The notes beneath the pieces are model-generated. The model had not been told where the DNA came from. It worked only from the letters and a program-made list of their open reading frames with translations, and made no database searches. Made by a program: the position numbers and the translations under genes. Positions 1-16,494 of a stretch of DNA of 64,000 nt are shown here, one piece after another. The first letter of the stretch is position 1. Each line of letters opens with the position of its first letter. The stretch is from Erythrobacter sp. SDW2 (GTDB lineage: Bacteria > Pseudomonadota > Alphaproteobacteria > Sphingomonadales > Sphingomonadaceae), in NCBI RefSeq assembly GCF_021431965.1, contig NZ_CP090370.1, forward strand, positions 62,001 to 126,000, read 5' to 3'.

Positions 1-73
1 GATGATCTTCCCGGGCCTTCCCGATGCACAGAAGCGCGCCGATGTGATCGCCTATCTCAAGAACCCGGTCTGA
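1..73 (+). CDS. cycA: C-terminal end of a c-type cytochrome, probably cytochrome c2 (partial)
   Basis: Only the last 23 codons are inside the window, ending in TGA at 71-73. The reading frame gives MIFPGLPDAQKRADVIAYLK followed by NPV. The M-x-F-x-G stretch carries the methionine heme-iron ligand of class I cytochromes c, and the DVIAYLK helix is the usual C-terminus of the family. Cytochrome c2 is the soluble electron donor to the photosynthetic reaction centre. A cycA gene next to hemA at the edge of the photosynthesis cluster is the known arrangement in Erythrobacteraceae, and pufM here has no pufC downstream, so a soluble donor would be needed. The heme-binding CXXCH lies outside the window, so the exact subclass is inferred. 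Confidence 0.75.
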   Translation, partial: MIFPGLPDAQKRADVIAYLKNPV

Positions 74-94
74 TCGGGCCATTTCTGGACTAGC

Positions 95-123
95 AAAAGG
101 GGTCGGAATTCCGGCCCCTTTTT
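95..123. terminator. Bidirectional Rho-independent terminator between cycA and hemA
   Basis: AAAAGGGG-T-CGG, loop AATT, then CCG-G-CCCCTTTT forms a 12-bp stem with one G-T pair. A-tract and T-tract flank it on both sides, so it can end transcripts from both converging genes. Confidence 0.85.
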
Positions 124-145
124 CATGGCATCCTTGTCGAGGTGA

Positions 146-1366
146 TCAGGCGGCCAGTTCGCGCCGGGCCAGTTCGCAACGCGACCAGATCTCGCTCAAC
201 GCATCGAGCAGCCGGTCGATGTCGCCGTCGCTGTGCACCGGTGACGGGGTGACCCGCAGCCTCTCGGTCCCGCGCGGGACGGTGGGATAGTTGATCGGCT
301 GCACATAGATCCCGTGATGCTCCATCAGCCAGTCGCTGATGAATTTGCACTTGTGCGGATCGCCCACCATCACCGGGATGATATGGCTGGGATTGGGCAG
401 GTGCGGGATGCCCATCCGGTCGAGCGCGCCGCGCACCTTGGCCACTCGTTCCTGTTGCATCTCACGCTCGGCATTGCTGTCCTTCAGATGCCGGATGCTG
501 GCGCAGGCCCCGGCCGCAACCGCGGGCGGCAAGGCGGTCGAGAAAATGAAGCCGCTGGCAAAGGTGCGGACGAAGTCGCACAGGTCGCGGCTGGCGGCGA
601 TATAGCCGCCCATGACCCCGAAGGCCTTGCCCAGCGTGCCTTCGATCACGGTGATGCGGTCCATCAGCCCTTCGCGCTCGGCCACCCCGCCACCGCGCGG
701 GCCGTAGAGGCCGACGGCGTGGACCTCGTCGATATAGCTCATCGCATTATGCGCTTCACAGACGTCGAGGATTTCGGCGATCGGTGCGATGTCGCCGTCC
801 ATCGAATAGACGCTTTCGAACGCCACCAGCTTGGGCCGGTCAGGGTCGAGCGTCGCCAGCTTGCGGTCGAGATCCTCGGGCGAATTGTGCTCGAAAATCA
901 TCCGCTCGGCCTTGGAATGGCGGATGCCTTCGATCATCGAGGCATGGTTGAGCGCGTCGGACAAGATCACGCAGTCCGGGATCATAGCCCCCAGCGTGCC
1001 GAGCGCCGCCCAGTTCGAGACATAGCCCGAGGTGAACAGCAGCGCGTCTTCCTTGCCGTGCAGGTCGGCTAGCTCGGCCTCCAGCAGCACGTGATGGTGG
1101 TTGGTGCCCGAGATATTGCGCGTGCCCCCCGCGCCCGCACCGCATTCGTCGAGCACCTTGTGCATCGCCCCCAGCACCTTGGGATGCTGCCCCATGCCGA
1201 GGTAATCGTTGGAGCACCATACCGTGACGTCGGTGGTGGTGCCATCGACATAGCGGGTCGCCTGCGGGAAATTGCCCGCCTTGCGTTCGATCTCGGTGAA
1301 GACGCGGTAGCGCCCCTCTTCGCGCACGGCATCGAGCTGGCGGCCGAAAAATTCCTCGTAGTTCAT
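146..1366 (-). CDS. hemA: 5-aminolevulinate synthase
   Basis: 406 residues, the full length for the family. The enzyme condenses glycine and succinyl-CoA to 5-aminolevulinate (Shemin pathway), the committed step to heme and bacteriochlorophyll, in the cytoplasm with PLP. The PLP lysine is in GTLGKAFG (about K247). The N-terminal CSNDYLGM and the glycine-rich [12 protein letters not shown] are typical of alpha-oxoamine synthases. Its ATG overlaps the puhE stop in ATGA, so it is the last gene of the puh/acsF unit and probably translationally coupled. Placement inside the photosynthesis cluster suggests it supplies extra tetrapyrrole precursor when photosystems are built. Confidence 0.97.
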   Translation of the reverse strand: MNYEEFFGRQLDAVREEGRYRVFTEIERKAGNFPQATRYVDGTTTDVTVWCSNDYLGMGQHPKVLGAMHKVLDECGAGAGGTRNISGTNHHHVLLEAELADLHGKEDALLFTSGYVSNWAALGTLGAMIPDCVILSDALNHASMIEGIRHSKAERMIFEHNSPEDLDRKLATLDPDRPKLVAFESVYSMDGDIAPIAEILDVCEAHNAMSYIDEVHAVGLYGPRGGGVAEREGLMDRITVIEGTLGKAFGVMGGYIAASRDLCDFVRTFASGFIFSTALPPAVAAGACASIRHLKDSNAEREMQQERVAKVRGALDRMGIPHLPNPSHIIPVMVGDPHKCKFISDWLMEHHGIYVQPINYPTVPRGTERLRVTPSPVHSDGDIDRLLDALSEIWSRCELARRELAA

Positions 1367-2169
1367 GCTTGTCCCTCACCGTCATGAATTCTGTTGCTGG
1401 TCTCCGCGCGCGCTTCGAGCGCCCATTGCCACAGGGCGGAATCGCGAAACGGAATGGCCAGGAAAATGTGTTCGAGCGCCGCGAGCAGGCACAGGCCGCT
1501 CAGCAACGCGCCCTGTGCGGTACCGGCCGCTGTGGGGGCGACAAAGGCCGCATGGGCGAACCAGGCGCCAAGCCCCAAGATGGCAATGGTGCTGAGCAAC
1601 AGCGCCGGATGCAGGCTGCGCGGCCCGAAGTAGCTTTTCAGGTAGTCGAGATGCCGCGGCAGCAGCTCGTCGCTCATGTTCGGCACGCCGCGATAGATGT
1701 TGAGCTTGGACGAAAGCCGGAACACCAGCAGCAGCGCGAAGGTCAGCGCCCCGGTGGCGTTGTGCGTAACCGCTGCGAGGGAGAGCAGCAGACCGGCGGT
1801 CATCGCCAGCGCCACCTCGTGATGGATCAGCGCCATGGTGGCGAGCGAGAACCGTTCCCAGCCCCGCGCCTGCGGTGGGCAAACCTCGCGATGAACCCCG
1901 GCGACAGCGCCGGTGAGAAAACTGATCTCGTGCCAGCTCCAGATCAGCAGCCCGCCGAGGAAGCTGCCGTAGACCGCCCACACGGCTTCCGAAGTGCTGC
2001 TCAGCACCACCAGCGCCAGTCCGCACAGGGCGCAGCCGCCGGCGATCACCAGGGCGCGCGCGAAGGATTGGCGAAAGCGGTGGTTGAGCATGGCGACAAG
2101 GCCCGTGCTCACGAACCAGAGCGCCGTCACCACAACGAAGGGTAGCAAAAGGCCGCTCTCGCCTACCAC
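1363..2169 (-). CDS. puhE: Photosynthetic complex assembly protein PuhE
   Basis: 268 residues from a GTG start that overlaps the acsF stop (GTGGTAG). The open frame extends much further upstream but there only shadows acsF. The protein is a multi-pass membrane protein (about 7 hydrophobic segments) with [10 protein letters not shown] near the N-terminus and the charged loop [20 protein letters not shown], features of the PuhE/DUF3623 family that helps reaction centre/LH1 assembly in other purple bacteria. The stop overlaps the hemA ATG. The start is inferred from the overlap; a GTG nine codons or so further in is possible. Confidence 0.85.
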   Translation of the reverse strand: MVGESGLLLPFVVVTALWFVSTGLVAMLNHRFRQSFARALVIAGGCALCGLALVVLSSTSEAVWAVYGSFLGGLLIWSWHEISFLTGAVAGVHREVCPPQARGWERFSLATMALIHHEVALAMTAGLLLSLAAVTHNATGALTFALLLVFRLSSKLNIYRGVPNMSDELLPRHLDYLKSYFGPRSLHPALLLSTIAILGLGAWFAHAAFVAPTAAGTAQGALLSGLCLLAALEHIFLAIPFRDSALWQWALEARAETSNRIHDGEGQA

Positions 2170-3239
2170 GCGGGCTGCATCCGGATCGTCGCGGGAAGCT
2201 GGTTGGGTTTGGGGCGCAGGAAGAACATGCGGGCGAAGGCCCTCCCGGCGCTGGCCATGCCCGCGAGCCTGTCGATGCGACCGGCGATTCCGCCGCGTGC
2301 CTTGGCGTCCTCGATCCGGTCGGACGCGAGGCGCAGGTCCTCCATCGCCCGGCGGAAGCGCGGATCGTCGGTGTCGAGCTCGACCGGAAAGACCTGGCGG
2401 CTGATTTCGGTGCAGATCGAGAAGACCTTGTAGCCGTATTCGGCCGGATGAATCCCCAGCGCCTTGTGGAACTCGGGCCGGTTGTGATCGCGCACATACA
2501 TGGTGGCGTAAACCGACAGCAGGAAGAAGCGGATCCACAGCTTGTTGAGGCCGGTCAGCAGCTTGGGATCGGCCCGCATAAGCAGCGCGAAGGCCTCGCC
2601 GTGGCGGAACTCGTCGTTGCACCAGTCGTGGAACCAGTCGAAGATCGGGTGGAACTTGTTCTCCGGCCGCTTGCCCAGTTCGCGGTAGATGGTGATGTAG
2701 CGGGCGTAACCGATCTTTTCCGACAGATAGACCGCGTAGAAAATGAACTTCGGTTTGAAGAAGGTGTATTTCTTGGCCTTGGTCAGGAAGCTGAGGTCGA
2801 TGCCGATGCCCGCACCTTTGAGCGTCTCGTTGATGAAGCCGGCGTGGCGGCTCTCGTCGCGGGCGAGCAGCTTGAACAATCGCTTCATGTCGGGGTTCTT
2901 CGTCCGCCGGGCGATTTCGGCATAGAGTATGCAGCCGGAGAATTCCGAAGTCAGCGAGCTGGCCAGGAAATCGATGAACTCCTTGCGCAACTCGGGTTCG
3001 AGCCCTTCGATCACGCCGTCGAATTCCGGCGTCTTCTTGAAGTGGCGCTTGTTGGGATCGCCTTCCATCTCGGTCATCAGCGATTCCCACTCGGCCCGCA
3101 CCGATGACACATCGATCCGGTCCATCGCGGCGAAATCGGTGGTGTAGAAACGCGGCGCGAGGACGGTGTCCTGCGTGGCGATGGCCATGGTGTCCGGTTT
3201 ATCACCGGCAGCCGCGGCCACCTTGCTATGGGCGTTCAT
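2163..3239 (-). CDS. acsF: Mg-protoporphyrin IX monomethyl ester oxidative cyclase (AcsF)
   Basis: 358 residues. The enzyme forms the fifth (E) ring of bacteriochlorophyll from Mg-protoporphyrin monomethyl ester using O2. Diiron ligand motifs are visible: [22 protein letters not shown] and [10 protein letters not shown] (ExxH pairs). No bchE (anaerobic cyclase) is present in the window, which fits an obligately aerobic phototroph. The gene is translationally coupled to its upstream small neighbour and to puhE by overlapping stop/start codons. Confidence 0.97.
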   Translation of the reverse strand: MNAHSKVAAAAGDKPDTMAIATQDTVLAPRFYTTDFAAMDRIDVSSVRAEWESLMTEMEGDPNKRHFKKTPEFDGVIEGLEPELRKEFIDFLASSLTSEFSGCILYAEIARRTKNPDMKRLFKLLARDESRHAGFINETLKGAGIGIDLSFLTKAKKYTFFKPKFIFYAVYLSEKIGYARYITIYRELGKRPENKFHPIFDWFHDWCNDEFRHGEAFALLMRADPKLLTGLNKLWIRFFLLSVYATMYVRDHNRPEFHKALGIHPAEYGYKVFSICTEISRQVFPVELDTDDPRFRRAMEDLRLASDRIEDAKARGGIAGRIDRLAGMASAGRAFARMFFLRPKPNQLPATIRMQPAW

Positions 3240-3535
3240 CTGAGCCTCCCTGGATTGAAGCTGACTTCGTAGAGTTCACCGAGCTCGAAATAGCTGGCGA
3301 GCTTGGTCCACGCCCGGCGCAGCGGGGCTGCGCGGCGGACAGTGGCGGTGCGCTCGAAACTCAGCTTCTCGCCGAATGCCACAGTGACCGGCGCGCCGTG
3401 GACCTGCACCTGGTCGCCGGGATAGATCGGAACGTCTCCGTCGAGCTTCACATGCGCGTGGAAGTGATCCGGGCTCTGCTCGATCTCGATCCGGCAGCCC
3501 GTTTCGAAGGCGGTGCTGTAGAACAGGCCGGTCAT
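3236..3535 (-). CDS. Small conserved-looking photosynthesis-cluster protein of unknown function
   Basis: 99 residues starting [20 protein letters not shown], with the ATG overlapping the puhC stop and the stop overlapping the acsF start (ATGA on both sides). The frame extends upstream only as a shadow of puhC. There is no signal peptide or membrane segment; the sequence reads as a small beta-rich soluble domain. Its fixed place between puhC and acsF and tight coupling indicate a real gene with a role in reaction centre assembly or ring-E cyclisation, but I do not recognise a named family. A cyclase accessory or stability factor is a guess from position only. Confidence 0.8.
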   Translation of the reverse strand: MTGLFYSTAFETGCRIEIEQSPDHFHAHVKLDGDVPIYPGDQVQVHGAPVTVAFGEKLSFERTATVRRAAPLRRAWTKLASYFELGELYEVSFNPGRLR

Positions 3536-4008
3536 TCGCCAACCCCCTGTAGCAGCGACGCGAAATTGGCGGTGTGATCGGGACCGTAGCCTTGCAACTC
3601 GGCGCTCTCGCCAGTGCTGGGATCGGTCAATGACAACGCCCCGTTCTGCCATTTGGTGAGGATGAAGGGAGCCTCGGGCCCGAGGCCGATCTTCTTGCGC
3701 AGTTTGGCGAGGCGACGGATCGTGGCGCGAGTGAAGCCTTCCTCGCCAAAGCCGATGACCTTGACCACCGCGCCGTTGGCAGCGTCGGTTACGACCACAG
3801 CTCCATCGGCGCGATCCTCGAACCGCAAGCTCCTCTGAAGCGCAGGTTGCACCTGCGCTGCGGCGCGCTGGAGCTGCGGGTTGGCCTCTTGCGGCAGGAA
3901 ACCCCACGAAACCGCGCCGGTCAGGGCAAGGACGCAGGCAAGCAGCGCCGCGGCGCCGATCAGCGCTTCCTTGGGAACGGTCGGGTCGTGGTGATGGGCG
4001 TGGCTCAT
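3532..4008 (-). CDS. puhC: Photosynthetic complex assembly protein PuhC
   Basis: 158 residues: a His-rich N-terminus (MSHAHHHDPTVPKEALIGA), one membrane segment at about residues 15-37, then a periplasmic domain with RSLRFEDRADGAVVV and FILTKWQNGALSLTDPSTG. This layout matches PuhC, needed for efficient RC-LH1 core assembly in Rhodobacter. It is coupled to puhB upstream and to the small 99-residue gene downstream by 4-base overlaps. Confidence 0.88.
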   Translation of the reverse strand: MSHAHHHDPTVPKEALIGAAALLACVLALTGAVSWGFLPQEANPQLQRAAAQVQPALQRSLRFEDRADGAVVVTDAANGAVVKVIGFGEEGFTRATIRRLAKLRKKIGLGPEAPFILTKWQNGALSLTDPSTGESAELQGYGPDHTANFASLLQGVGE

Positions 4009-4613
4009 GCCGGGTAGCCCTCCAGCGCCGGTCCGGAAGCTGTGTTATCGGCCTGCACAATTGGCTGAACCTGCCGCACCGCGTCGAACAGCTGCTTCGC
4101 CACCGCCGCTGCATCCGGAATCGCCCGCAGAATCGGCTGCGGCCGGAAGATGCGGAGCGACCGGGCGTGCGGCCACAGCATCAGGTAGCCGAGCCGGGGC
4201 ATGCCCTTGAGGTGCAGCACGATGCTGCCCTTGCCGCCGCCAAGCGGCTTGAGGTCGGCGCTTTCGATTTCGCTCAGCGGGATATTGATGCACTTGTTGA
4301 GCGCGACCCCGATCCGCAGCACGATCCGCTTGTTGGTCAGCGTATAGACCGTGGTCCGGTGCACACCCCAGAGGAACAGCGCCGCCAGCCCCAGCACCAG
4401 CACGGCCGATACGGCCAGCGTCCCCGCGGTCGTCCTGGCGCCGGTCGCCAGCGACCACACCAGCAGAGCGGCGAAGTAGAGCGCCACCAGCCGCACATGC
4501 AGCGCCGAGGTCACCAGGGTTCGCCATTCGGGTTCCCCCTGCCACAGGATCGCTTCGCCGGGCGGGAGCTCGCCAGGAAGCCCGCGCACCGGTTCGTGGT
4601 CGTACTCGCTCAT
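4005..4613 (-). CDS. puhB: Photosynthetic complex assembly protein PuhB
   Basis: 202 residues starting MSEYDHEPVRGLPGELPPGE; this ATG overlaps the puhA stop. The LPPGEAILWQGEPEWR start and a central pair of membrane segments followed by a PH-like region (VYTLTNKRIVLRIGVALNK, then NIPLSEIESADL) are typical of PuhB, a dimeric reaction centre assembly factor. The longer open frame upstream reads through puhA and is a shadow. Confidence 0.9.
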   Translation of the reverse strand: MSEYDHEPVRGLPGELPPGEAILWQGEPEWRTLVTSALHVRLVALYFAALLVWSLATGARTTAGTLAVSAVLVLGLAALFLWGVHRTTVYTLTNKRIVLRIGVALNKCINIPLSEIESADLKPLGGGKGSIVLHLKGMPRLGYLMLWPHARSLRIFRPQPILRAIPDAAAVAKQLFDAVRQVQPIVQADNTASGPALEGYPA

Positions 4614-5377
4614 ATCAGCGGCTCCTGCCGGGCGCGGTTGGCGTAGAGGTAGCCACCGCCGAAATAGGCCACGATGCGCTCTTCCTCGTACAGCGTGATC
4701 GTATCGGCGGCCTCGGGCACCGGCGCGGCGGCGAACTGGCCGGCATTGATCGCATCGATCACCACCCGGCCGACCTTGCCCTGAACCTTGGCCATGCCCA
4801 TCGGCGCGAGCACTTTCTTCATGCCCGTATCGACTTCGAGATAGCGGACCTGGTTCTCGGCCCGGTCGACCCACAGGTCGGTCACGGTCCCCGCCTTGGC
4901 CCCGTCGGCCCCGATCACGCTCATGCCGCGCGGATCGGCATCCTTGCGATGCACCCCGACACCGGTGGCAAGAGCAATCGGCACGATCCGGTTGCGCCCT
5001 TCGGCGTCGAGGTCGGCATGCTTGGCACGGTCGGCCCAGGCTGCCGGGCCGAGGCCGTCTTCGAGCGGGTTGCCGGTCGGATAGTAAGGCGCGCCGCCCG
5101 AGGCGAATGTCCGCTTGCCCGCAACATCGACCTTTTCGCGGCCCTTGGTGGGCGTCGTCACCGTGCCGCGGCCATGCGGCATGAGGAAGGTCTTGGGGCT
5201 ATCGCTGTGCAGGATACCTCCAGGCGTATCGACGCGGCCTGTGACCTCATCCTCCAGCGGATAGCCTTCGCGGCGATCCTCGCGCCGGAGATAGACGAGC
5301 AGTGCCAGGAAAAACCCGGCGAACAGCACCATCGCAATTGCCGCCAGATCGTACTGGACTATGTTGAAATCCTTCAT
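4610..5377 (-). CDS. puhA: Photosynthetic reaction centre H subunit
   Basis: 255 residues with a single N-terminal membrane helix (about residues 10-30, LAAIAMVLFAGFFLALLVYL followed by RREDRREGYPLE) and a cytoplasmic PRC-barrel domain. The RREDRREGYPLE and AGTVTDLWVDRAENQVRYLEV regions are diagnostic. The H subunit caps the cytoplasmic face of RC L/M and guides proton transfer to QB. A good ribosome binding site (GAAGGAGAG) lies before the ATG; the gap to lhaA is 27 bases. Confidence 0.97.
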   Translation of the reverse strand: MKDFNIVQYDLAAIAMVLFAGFFLALLVYLRREDRREGYPLEDEVTGRVDTPGGILHSDSPKTFLMPHGRGTVTTPTKGREKVDVAGKRTFASGGAPYYPTGNPLEDGLGPAAWADRAKHADLDAEGRNRIVPIALATGVGVHRKDADPRGMSVIGADGAKAGTVTDLWVDRAENQVRYLEVDTGMKKVLAPMGMAKVQGKVGRVVIDAINAGQFAAAPVPEAADTITLYEEERIVAYFGGGYLYANRARQEPLI

Positions 5378-5404
5378 CTCAACTCTCCTTCTTCGTTCCG
5401 GCCG

Positions 5405-6831
5405 TCAGGTCGGGAATTCGGTCACCGCGAAACGCGCGGAGGCATTCTTGTTGTCGGGATCCGCAGGATTCCTGAGCCGCCCGACGACCGGCCCGAGAAC
5501 AATCAGCGTGAACACCAGCAAGGCGATCTCCAGCGCGTAGACCGCACCGTATCCAGTCGCCCGATCGGCCAGTGTCGATGGGCTGTGGAGCGTGGTGCCA
5601 ATGGCATCGCGAATGATGCCGCCCAGCGCGATTCCGAGACCGGCGGCGCTGGCCTGCACCGCCCCCCATGCGCCCAGCGCCATGCCCGCTGCGCCGTCGC
5701 GCGCGAGGCTCATGGCCGCAATCATGGTGCCGACCGAGAACAGCCCCGTGCCAAAGCCGATGGTGGCAGCCCCTGCGAACAGCAGCACGGGCGACGCCAG
5801 CGGGGCGGCGAACAGAGTCATCAGGAAAGCCGCGATCCCGATGGCCGCGCCATAACCGGCAAGCCGCAGCGGGTCGGCTCCGCCCTGCATGCGGTGGGCG
5901 CAGAGCGCGAAGGCAACGAGCGCGCCCAGGGCCCAGGCCCCGGTCAGGCTGGTGGTCGCGCCGACCGACAGGCCGAGAATTTCCCCGCCATAGGGTTCGA
6001 GCAGCGCATCCTGCATCGAGAATGCCATCGCCCCGAGACCGATGGCCGCCAGCAGACGCGGCGCATGCGGCTGTCCGGTGAAAGCACGCCATTGCTCGGC
6101 AAAGCCGGCCCGGATGACGTCCCCTGCGGCGAGCGCCGAATTGCGCGCTTCCTGCTTCCACAGTGCGGCAATGTTGAGCAGCATGGTCAGCCCTGCCGCG
6201 CCCTGGATCACCTGAATCAGCCGGGTGTGGCTGTAGTCGGCCAGCAATTGCCCCATGCTGAGCGCAGCCAGCATCATGCCGACCAGCAGCATGACATAGA
6301 GCAGCGCGACCACGGCCGGGCGCTTGTCCTCCGGGGCAATGTCGGTCGCCAGCGCCAGCCCGGCGGTCTGCACCACATGCATCCCCCCCCCGGTCAGCAG
6401 GAAAGCGGCGCAGGCAGCGGCGAGACCAATCGGCAAGGTATCGGGCCGCGACAGCAGCACCAGCGCGAAAGGCATGATCGCCAGGCCGCCGAACTGCGCC
6501 AGCGTGCCGAACCAGATATAGGGCACCCGCCGCCAGCCGAGGATCGATTTGTGGGTGTCGCTCTTGTGCCCGATCAGTGCCCGGAACGGGGCCACCACCA
6601 GCGGCAGCGCGATCAGCAGGGCGATGATCCAGCTCGGCGTGCCCAGCTCGACGATCATCACCCGGTTGAGCGTGCCGTTGAGCAGCACCACCGCCAGCCC
6701 CACGCTGACCTGGAACAGCGCCAGCCGCAGGATGCGCGAGAGAGGCAGGCTGGCGCTGGCCGCATCCGCAAACGGCAGCCAGGATGTCGCCACCCGGGTC
6801 CAGTTTGCAGCAAGGCGGCCAGTGTCAGCCA

Positions 6832-6832
<1 letters not shown>
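5405..6832 (-). CDS. lhaA: Light-harvesting 1 assembly factor LhaA (BCD/PucC-type MFS)
   Basis: 475 residues from MADTGRLAANWTRVATSWLP, about 12 membrane segments. LLNGTLNRVMIVELGTP, FRALIGHKSDTHKSILGWRR and the late SMQDALLEPYGGE motif mark the LhaA/PucC family, which aids insertion of LH1 polypeptides and bacteriochlorophyll. The ATG overlaps the bchM stop by one base (TGATG). The longer open frame upstream shadows bchM. The second family member in the window is the gene at 18904-20217. Confidence 0.93.
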
Positions 6833-11968
<5,136 letters not shown>

Positions 11969-11979
<11 letters not shown>

Positions 11980-13504
11980 AATGCGCCTTCGCTTCGTAGA
12001 GGGTCGCCAGCTCGATCCGCGCCATGCCCTGTTCGGCTGCAAAGAGTTCGGTGTTGCGCCGCGCCTTGCCGCGCACGAAGAACGGGATCTTCTTCAGTTC
12101 GCGCTCGGCATCCTCGCTCCACACGGCGGTGTCGTTGGCGGGTTCGGCGGGAACTTCGATGGCAGGCTTGGCGTGTCCCGGCCCCAGATGCGATGGCCCC
12201 GCCCCGTCGTTGAATTCGAAGTCATCGCTGAACATGGTCAGCAGGTGCTCTTCGAGCCCCATCACCAGCGGATGGACCCAGTCGTCGAAGATCACATTGG
12301 CGCCTTCGAAACCCATCTGCGGCGAGTGGCGGGCAGGGAAATCCTGCACATGCACCGGCGAGGAAATCACCGCACAGGGGACGCCCAGCCGCTTGGCGAT
12401 GTGCCGTTCCATCTGCGTGCCCAGCACCAGCTCGGGCTGCGCCTCGCCGATGGCCGTTTCGACCGCGAGATGATCGTCGGTGATCAGCGCGGTGAGGCCC
12501 AGCTTCTCTGCCATTGCGCGGACATCGCGGGCATATTCGCGGTTATAGCAGCCGAGGCCGCAGACCTTGAAGCCCAGCTCCTTATGCGCGATCCGCGCCG
12601 CGGCCACGGCATGGGTGCCATCACCGAAGATGAAAACCCGCTTGCCGGTGAGATAGTTGGAGTCGACCGACCGGCTCCACCACGGCAGGCGGGAGAGCCC
12701 TTGGGCGAGGAGTTGCTCGGGGTCGACCCCGGCGAGGCTGGAGACCTCGCGAAGGAAATCCTGGGTTGCGCCGACCCCGATCGGCACAGTGCGCACGACC
12801 GGCTGGCGGAAGGTCCGCTTGAGCCAGTCCGCTGCAAGATCGCCGGTCTCGGGGTACATGACGATGTTGAAGTCCGCCGCACCAAGGCGGGCAATATCTG
12901 CGGCATCGGCGCCCAGTGGAGCGACGACATTCACATCGATGCCCAATTGAGCCAGCAGACCGGTGACCTCGACAATATCGTCGCGGTGGCGGAAGCCGAG
13001 CGCGGTCGGGCCGAGCAAGTTGACGAGCGGGCGGCGCGTTGCGGGATCGCTTGGTCGCAGGTCCTTGTCCGCCAGCGTGCGGACGATCTGATAGAACGTT
13101 TCCGCCGCGCCCCAGTGCTCCTTGCGCTGGTAGCTCGGCAATTCCAGCGGCACGACCGGGATCGGCAGACCCATCTTCTCGACCAGACCGGCCGGATCGT
13201 CCTGGATCAGCTCGGCAGTGCAGCTCGCGCCGACCAGCATGGCATCGGGCTGGAAGCGTTCGATCACATCGCGCGCCGCGTCCTGGAACAGCTGCGAGGT
13301 ATCCTTGCCCAGATCGCGCGCCTGGAACGTGGTGTAAGTCACCGGCGGACGCTTGCCGCGCCGTTCGATCATGGTGAACAGCAGGTCGGCATAGGTATCG
13401 CCCTGCGGCGCGTGGAGCAGGTAGTGAATGCCGCGCATCGCTGTCGCCACGCGCATCGCGCCGACATGCGGAGGTCCTTCATAGGTCCAGACGGCGAGCT
13501 GCAT
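11969..13504 (-). CDS. bchB: Dark-operative protochlorophyllide reductase subunit BchB
   Basis: 511 residues from [20 protein letters not shown]. It carries the catalytic half of the NifDK-like heterotetramer; the [20 protein letters not shown] region and the C-terminal [13 protein letters not shown](L) segment are characteristic. Two bases separate it from bchN. The C-terminal ~60 residues form the PCP-reductase-like domain usual for BchB. Confidence 0.97.
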
Positions 13505-13506
13505 CG

Positions 13507-15344
<1,838 letters not shown>

Positions 15345-15364
15345 TCTCCCGCATTTCTATGACG

Positions 15365-15424
15365 GGAAGCTACGCCTCGACAGATGAAAGTGTCAAGTTT
15401 TTTGGACGTTCGGTAAAGTTTACA
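15365..15424 (-). promoter_or_regulatory. bchF promoter with two PpsR-type palindromes
   Basis: On the minus strand TTGACA (positions 15396-15391) and TAGCTT (15372-15367) are spaced by 18 bases. The -35 lies in a palindrome TGTCAAGTTTTTTGGACG (15391-15408), one base off the PpsR consensus TGT-N12-ACA. A second half-match, TGT-N12-ACG on the minus strand, abuts it at 15407-15424. Paired sites are usual for PpsR/CrtJ repression in Rhodobacter. The block 15365-15381 around the -10 is identical to that of the bchG promoter. Confidence 0.7.
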
Positions 15425-15541
15425 GTGGAGGTTTGCCAAGCCGGCAAAAGTAACATAGGTTGCGAGTCATGCTTGACGGCAAGAGCCGCTTGCCTGGCCG
15501 ACGTTATGTCACGCCGACCAGACCTCTGGGAGAGTCTGCTG

Positions 15542-16480
15542 ATGGCCAGCGTCTTCGGAATTTCAGCGCTGCGTACCCGGTTCGATGACTGGCGTTCGAG
15601 TTTCTGGAAACCGGACCTTGGTGAAGATCTGCCGCACGGGCCGGAGGTTGCCCGGCTGACAGTGGTCGAGGAACCCATCGACCTGTCCGCCCTGATCGAA
15701 AGGCTCGTTATTCCCAGGCTGCTCGCCAATGAGAAGGAACAGGGGCATCCGGCATGGTCGGGACCGCATAACACCGCGAATGCCGCCAACACGCTGTTTC
15801 CCGTATCCGACGACGATGTCACCGCCTTCGCCAAGCTCGCCATTGCCGGCGAAGCGGCAACCCTGCTCGATTTCATCGACGACTGCCTCACTCGCGGAAG
15901 CTCGGTCGAACATATCTACGTCGATTTGTTGGCCCCTGCGGCCCGCAAGCTGGGCACCATGTGGGAAGACGACCAGCGCGACTTCATCGATGTCACCATG
16001 GGGCTGTGGCGCATCCAGGAAGTGTTGCGCGAGCTCGGCCACCGTGTTCCCCACACTTCGTCGCGGGGGCGGGGACCGCGTATGGCATTGTTCTCTACCA
16101 TGCCGGGCGACCAGCATAGCCTGGGCACGCTGATGATATGCGAATGCTTCGAACGCGCGGGCTGGAGTGCGGAGCCCTTGATCGAGCCAAGCACTTCGGA
16201 TTTGCTTGGCAAACTGGCCGGTCGCCACTTCGACCTGGTCGGATTGACCGTCAGCAATGACTGCCCTACGGCGGCGCTCTCCAGCCTGGTCAGCTCGATC
16301 AGGTCCGTATCCAGCAACCCGGGAATTCGTGTTATGGTAGGTGGCCGCCTGATCAACGAGCAGCCGGAGCTGGCCGTACAGTGCGGTGCCGATGCGACAG
16401 CGACTGATGCCATGGCAGCGCTGGAAATGGCCAATTTTCTCGTTTCGGCGGTTGCCGAGGCTCCCTCCCCGCTGTCGTAG
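15542..16480 (+). CDS. ppaA: PpaA/AerR-type B12-domain regulator of photosynthesis genes
   Basis: 312 residues from MASVFGISALRTRFDDWRSS, chosen because GGGAGAG lies 7 bases before this ATG; an in-frame ATG at 15506 has no such site. The C-terminal half is a cobalamin-binding fold (FSTMPGDQHSLGTLMICECF, VGLTVSN, IRVMVGGRL). PpaA/AerR proteins bind to PpsR/CrtJ and counter its repression in response to light or oxygen through a B12 (or heme) cofactor. The adjacent ppsR, 14 bases downstream, is the expected partner. Confidence 0.9.
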   Translation: MASVFGISALRTRFDDWRSSFWKPDLGEDLPHGPEVARLTVVEEPIDLSALIERLVIPRLLANEKEQGHPAWSGPHNTANAANTLFPVSDDDVTAFAKLAIAGEAATLLDFIDDCLTRGSSVEHIYVDLLAPAARKLGTMWEDDQRDFIDVTMGLWRIQEVLRELGHRVPHTSSRGRGPRMALFSTMPGDQHSLGTLMICECFERAGWSAEPLIEPSTSDLLGKLAGRHFDLVGLTVSNDCPTAALSSLVSSIRSVSSNPGIRVMVGGRLINEQPELAVQCGADATATDAMAALEMANFLVSAVAEAPSPLS

Positions 16481-16494
16481 GGAACAGGCGGAAC

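Noticed and set aside
15506-15541. Earlier ATG start for ppaA
   Set aside because: No ribosome binding site precedes it, whereas GGGAGAG precedes the ATG at 15542.
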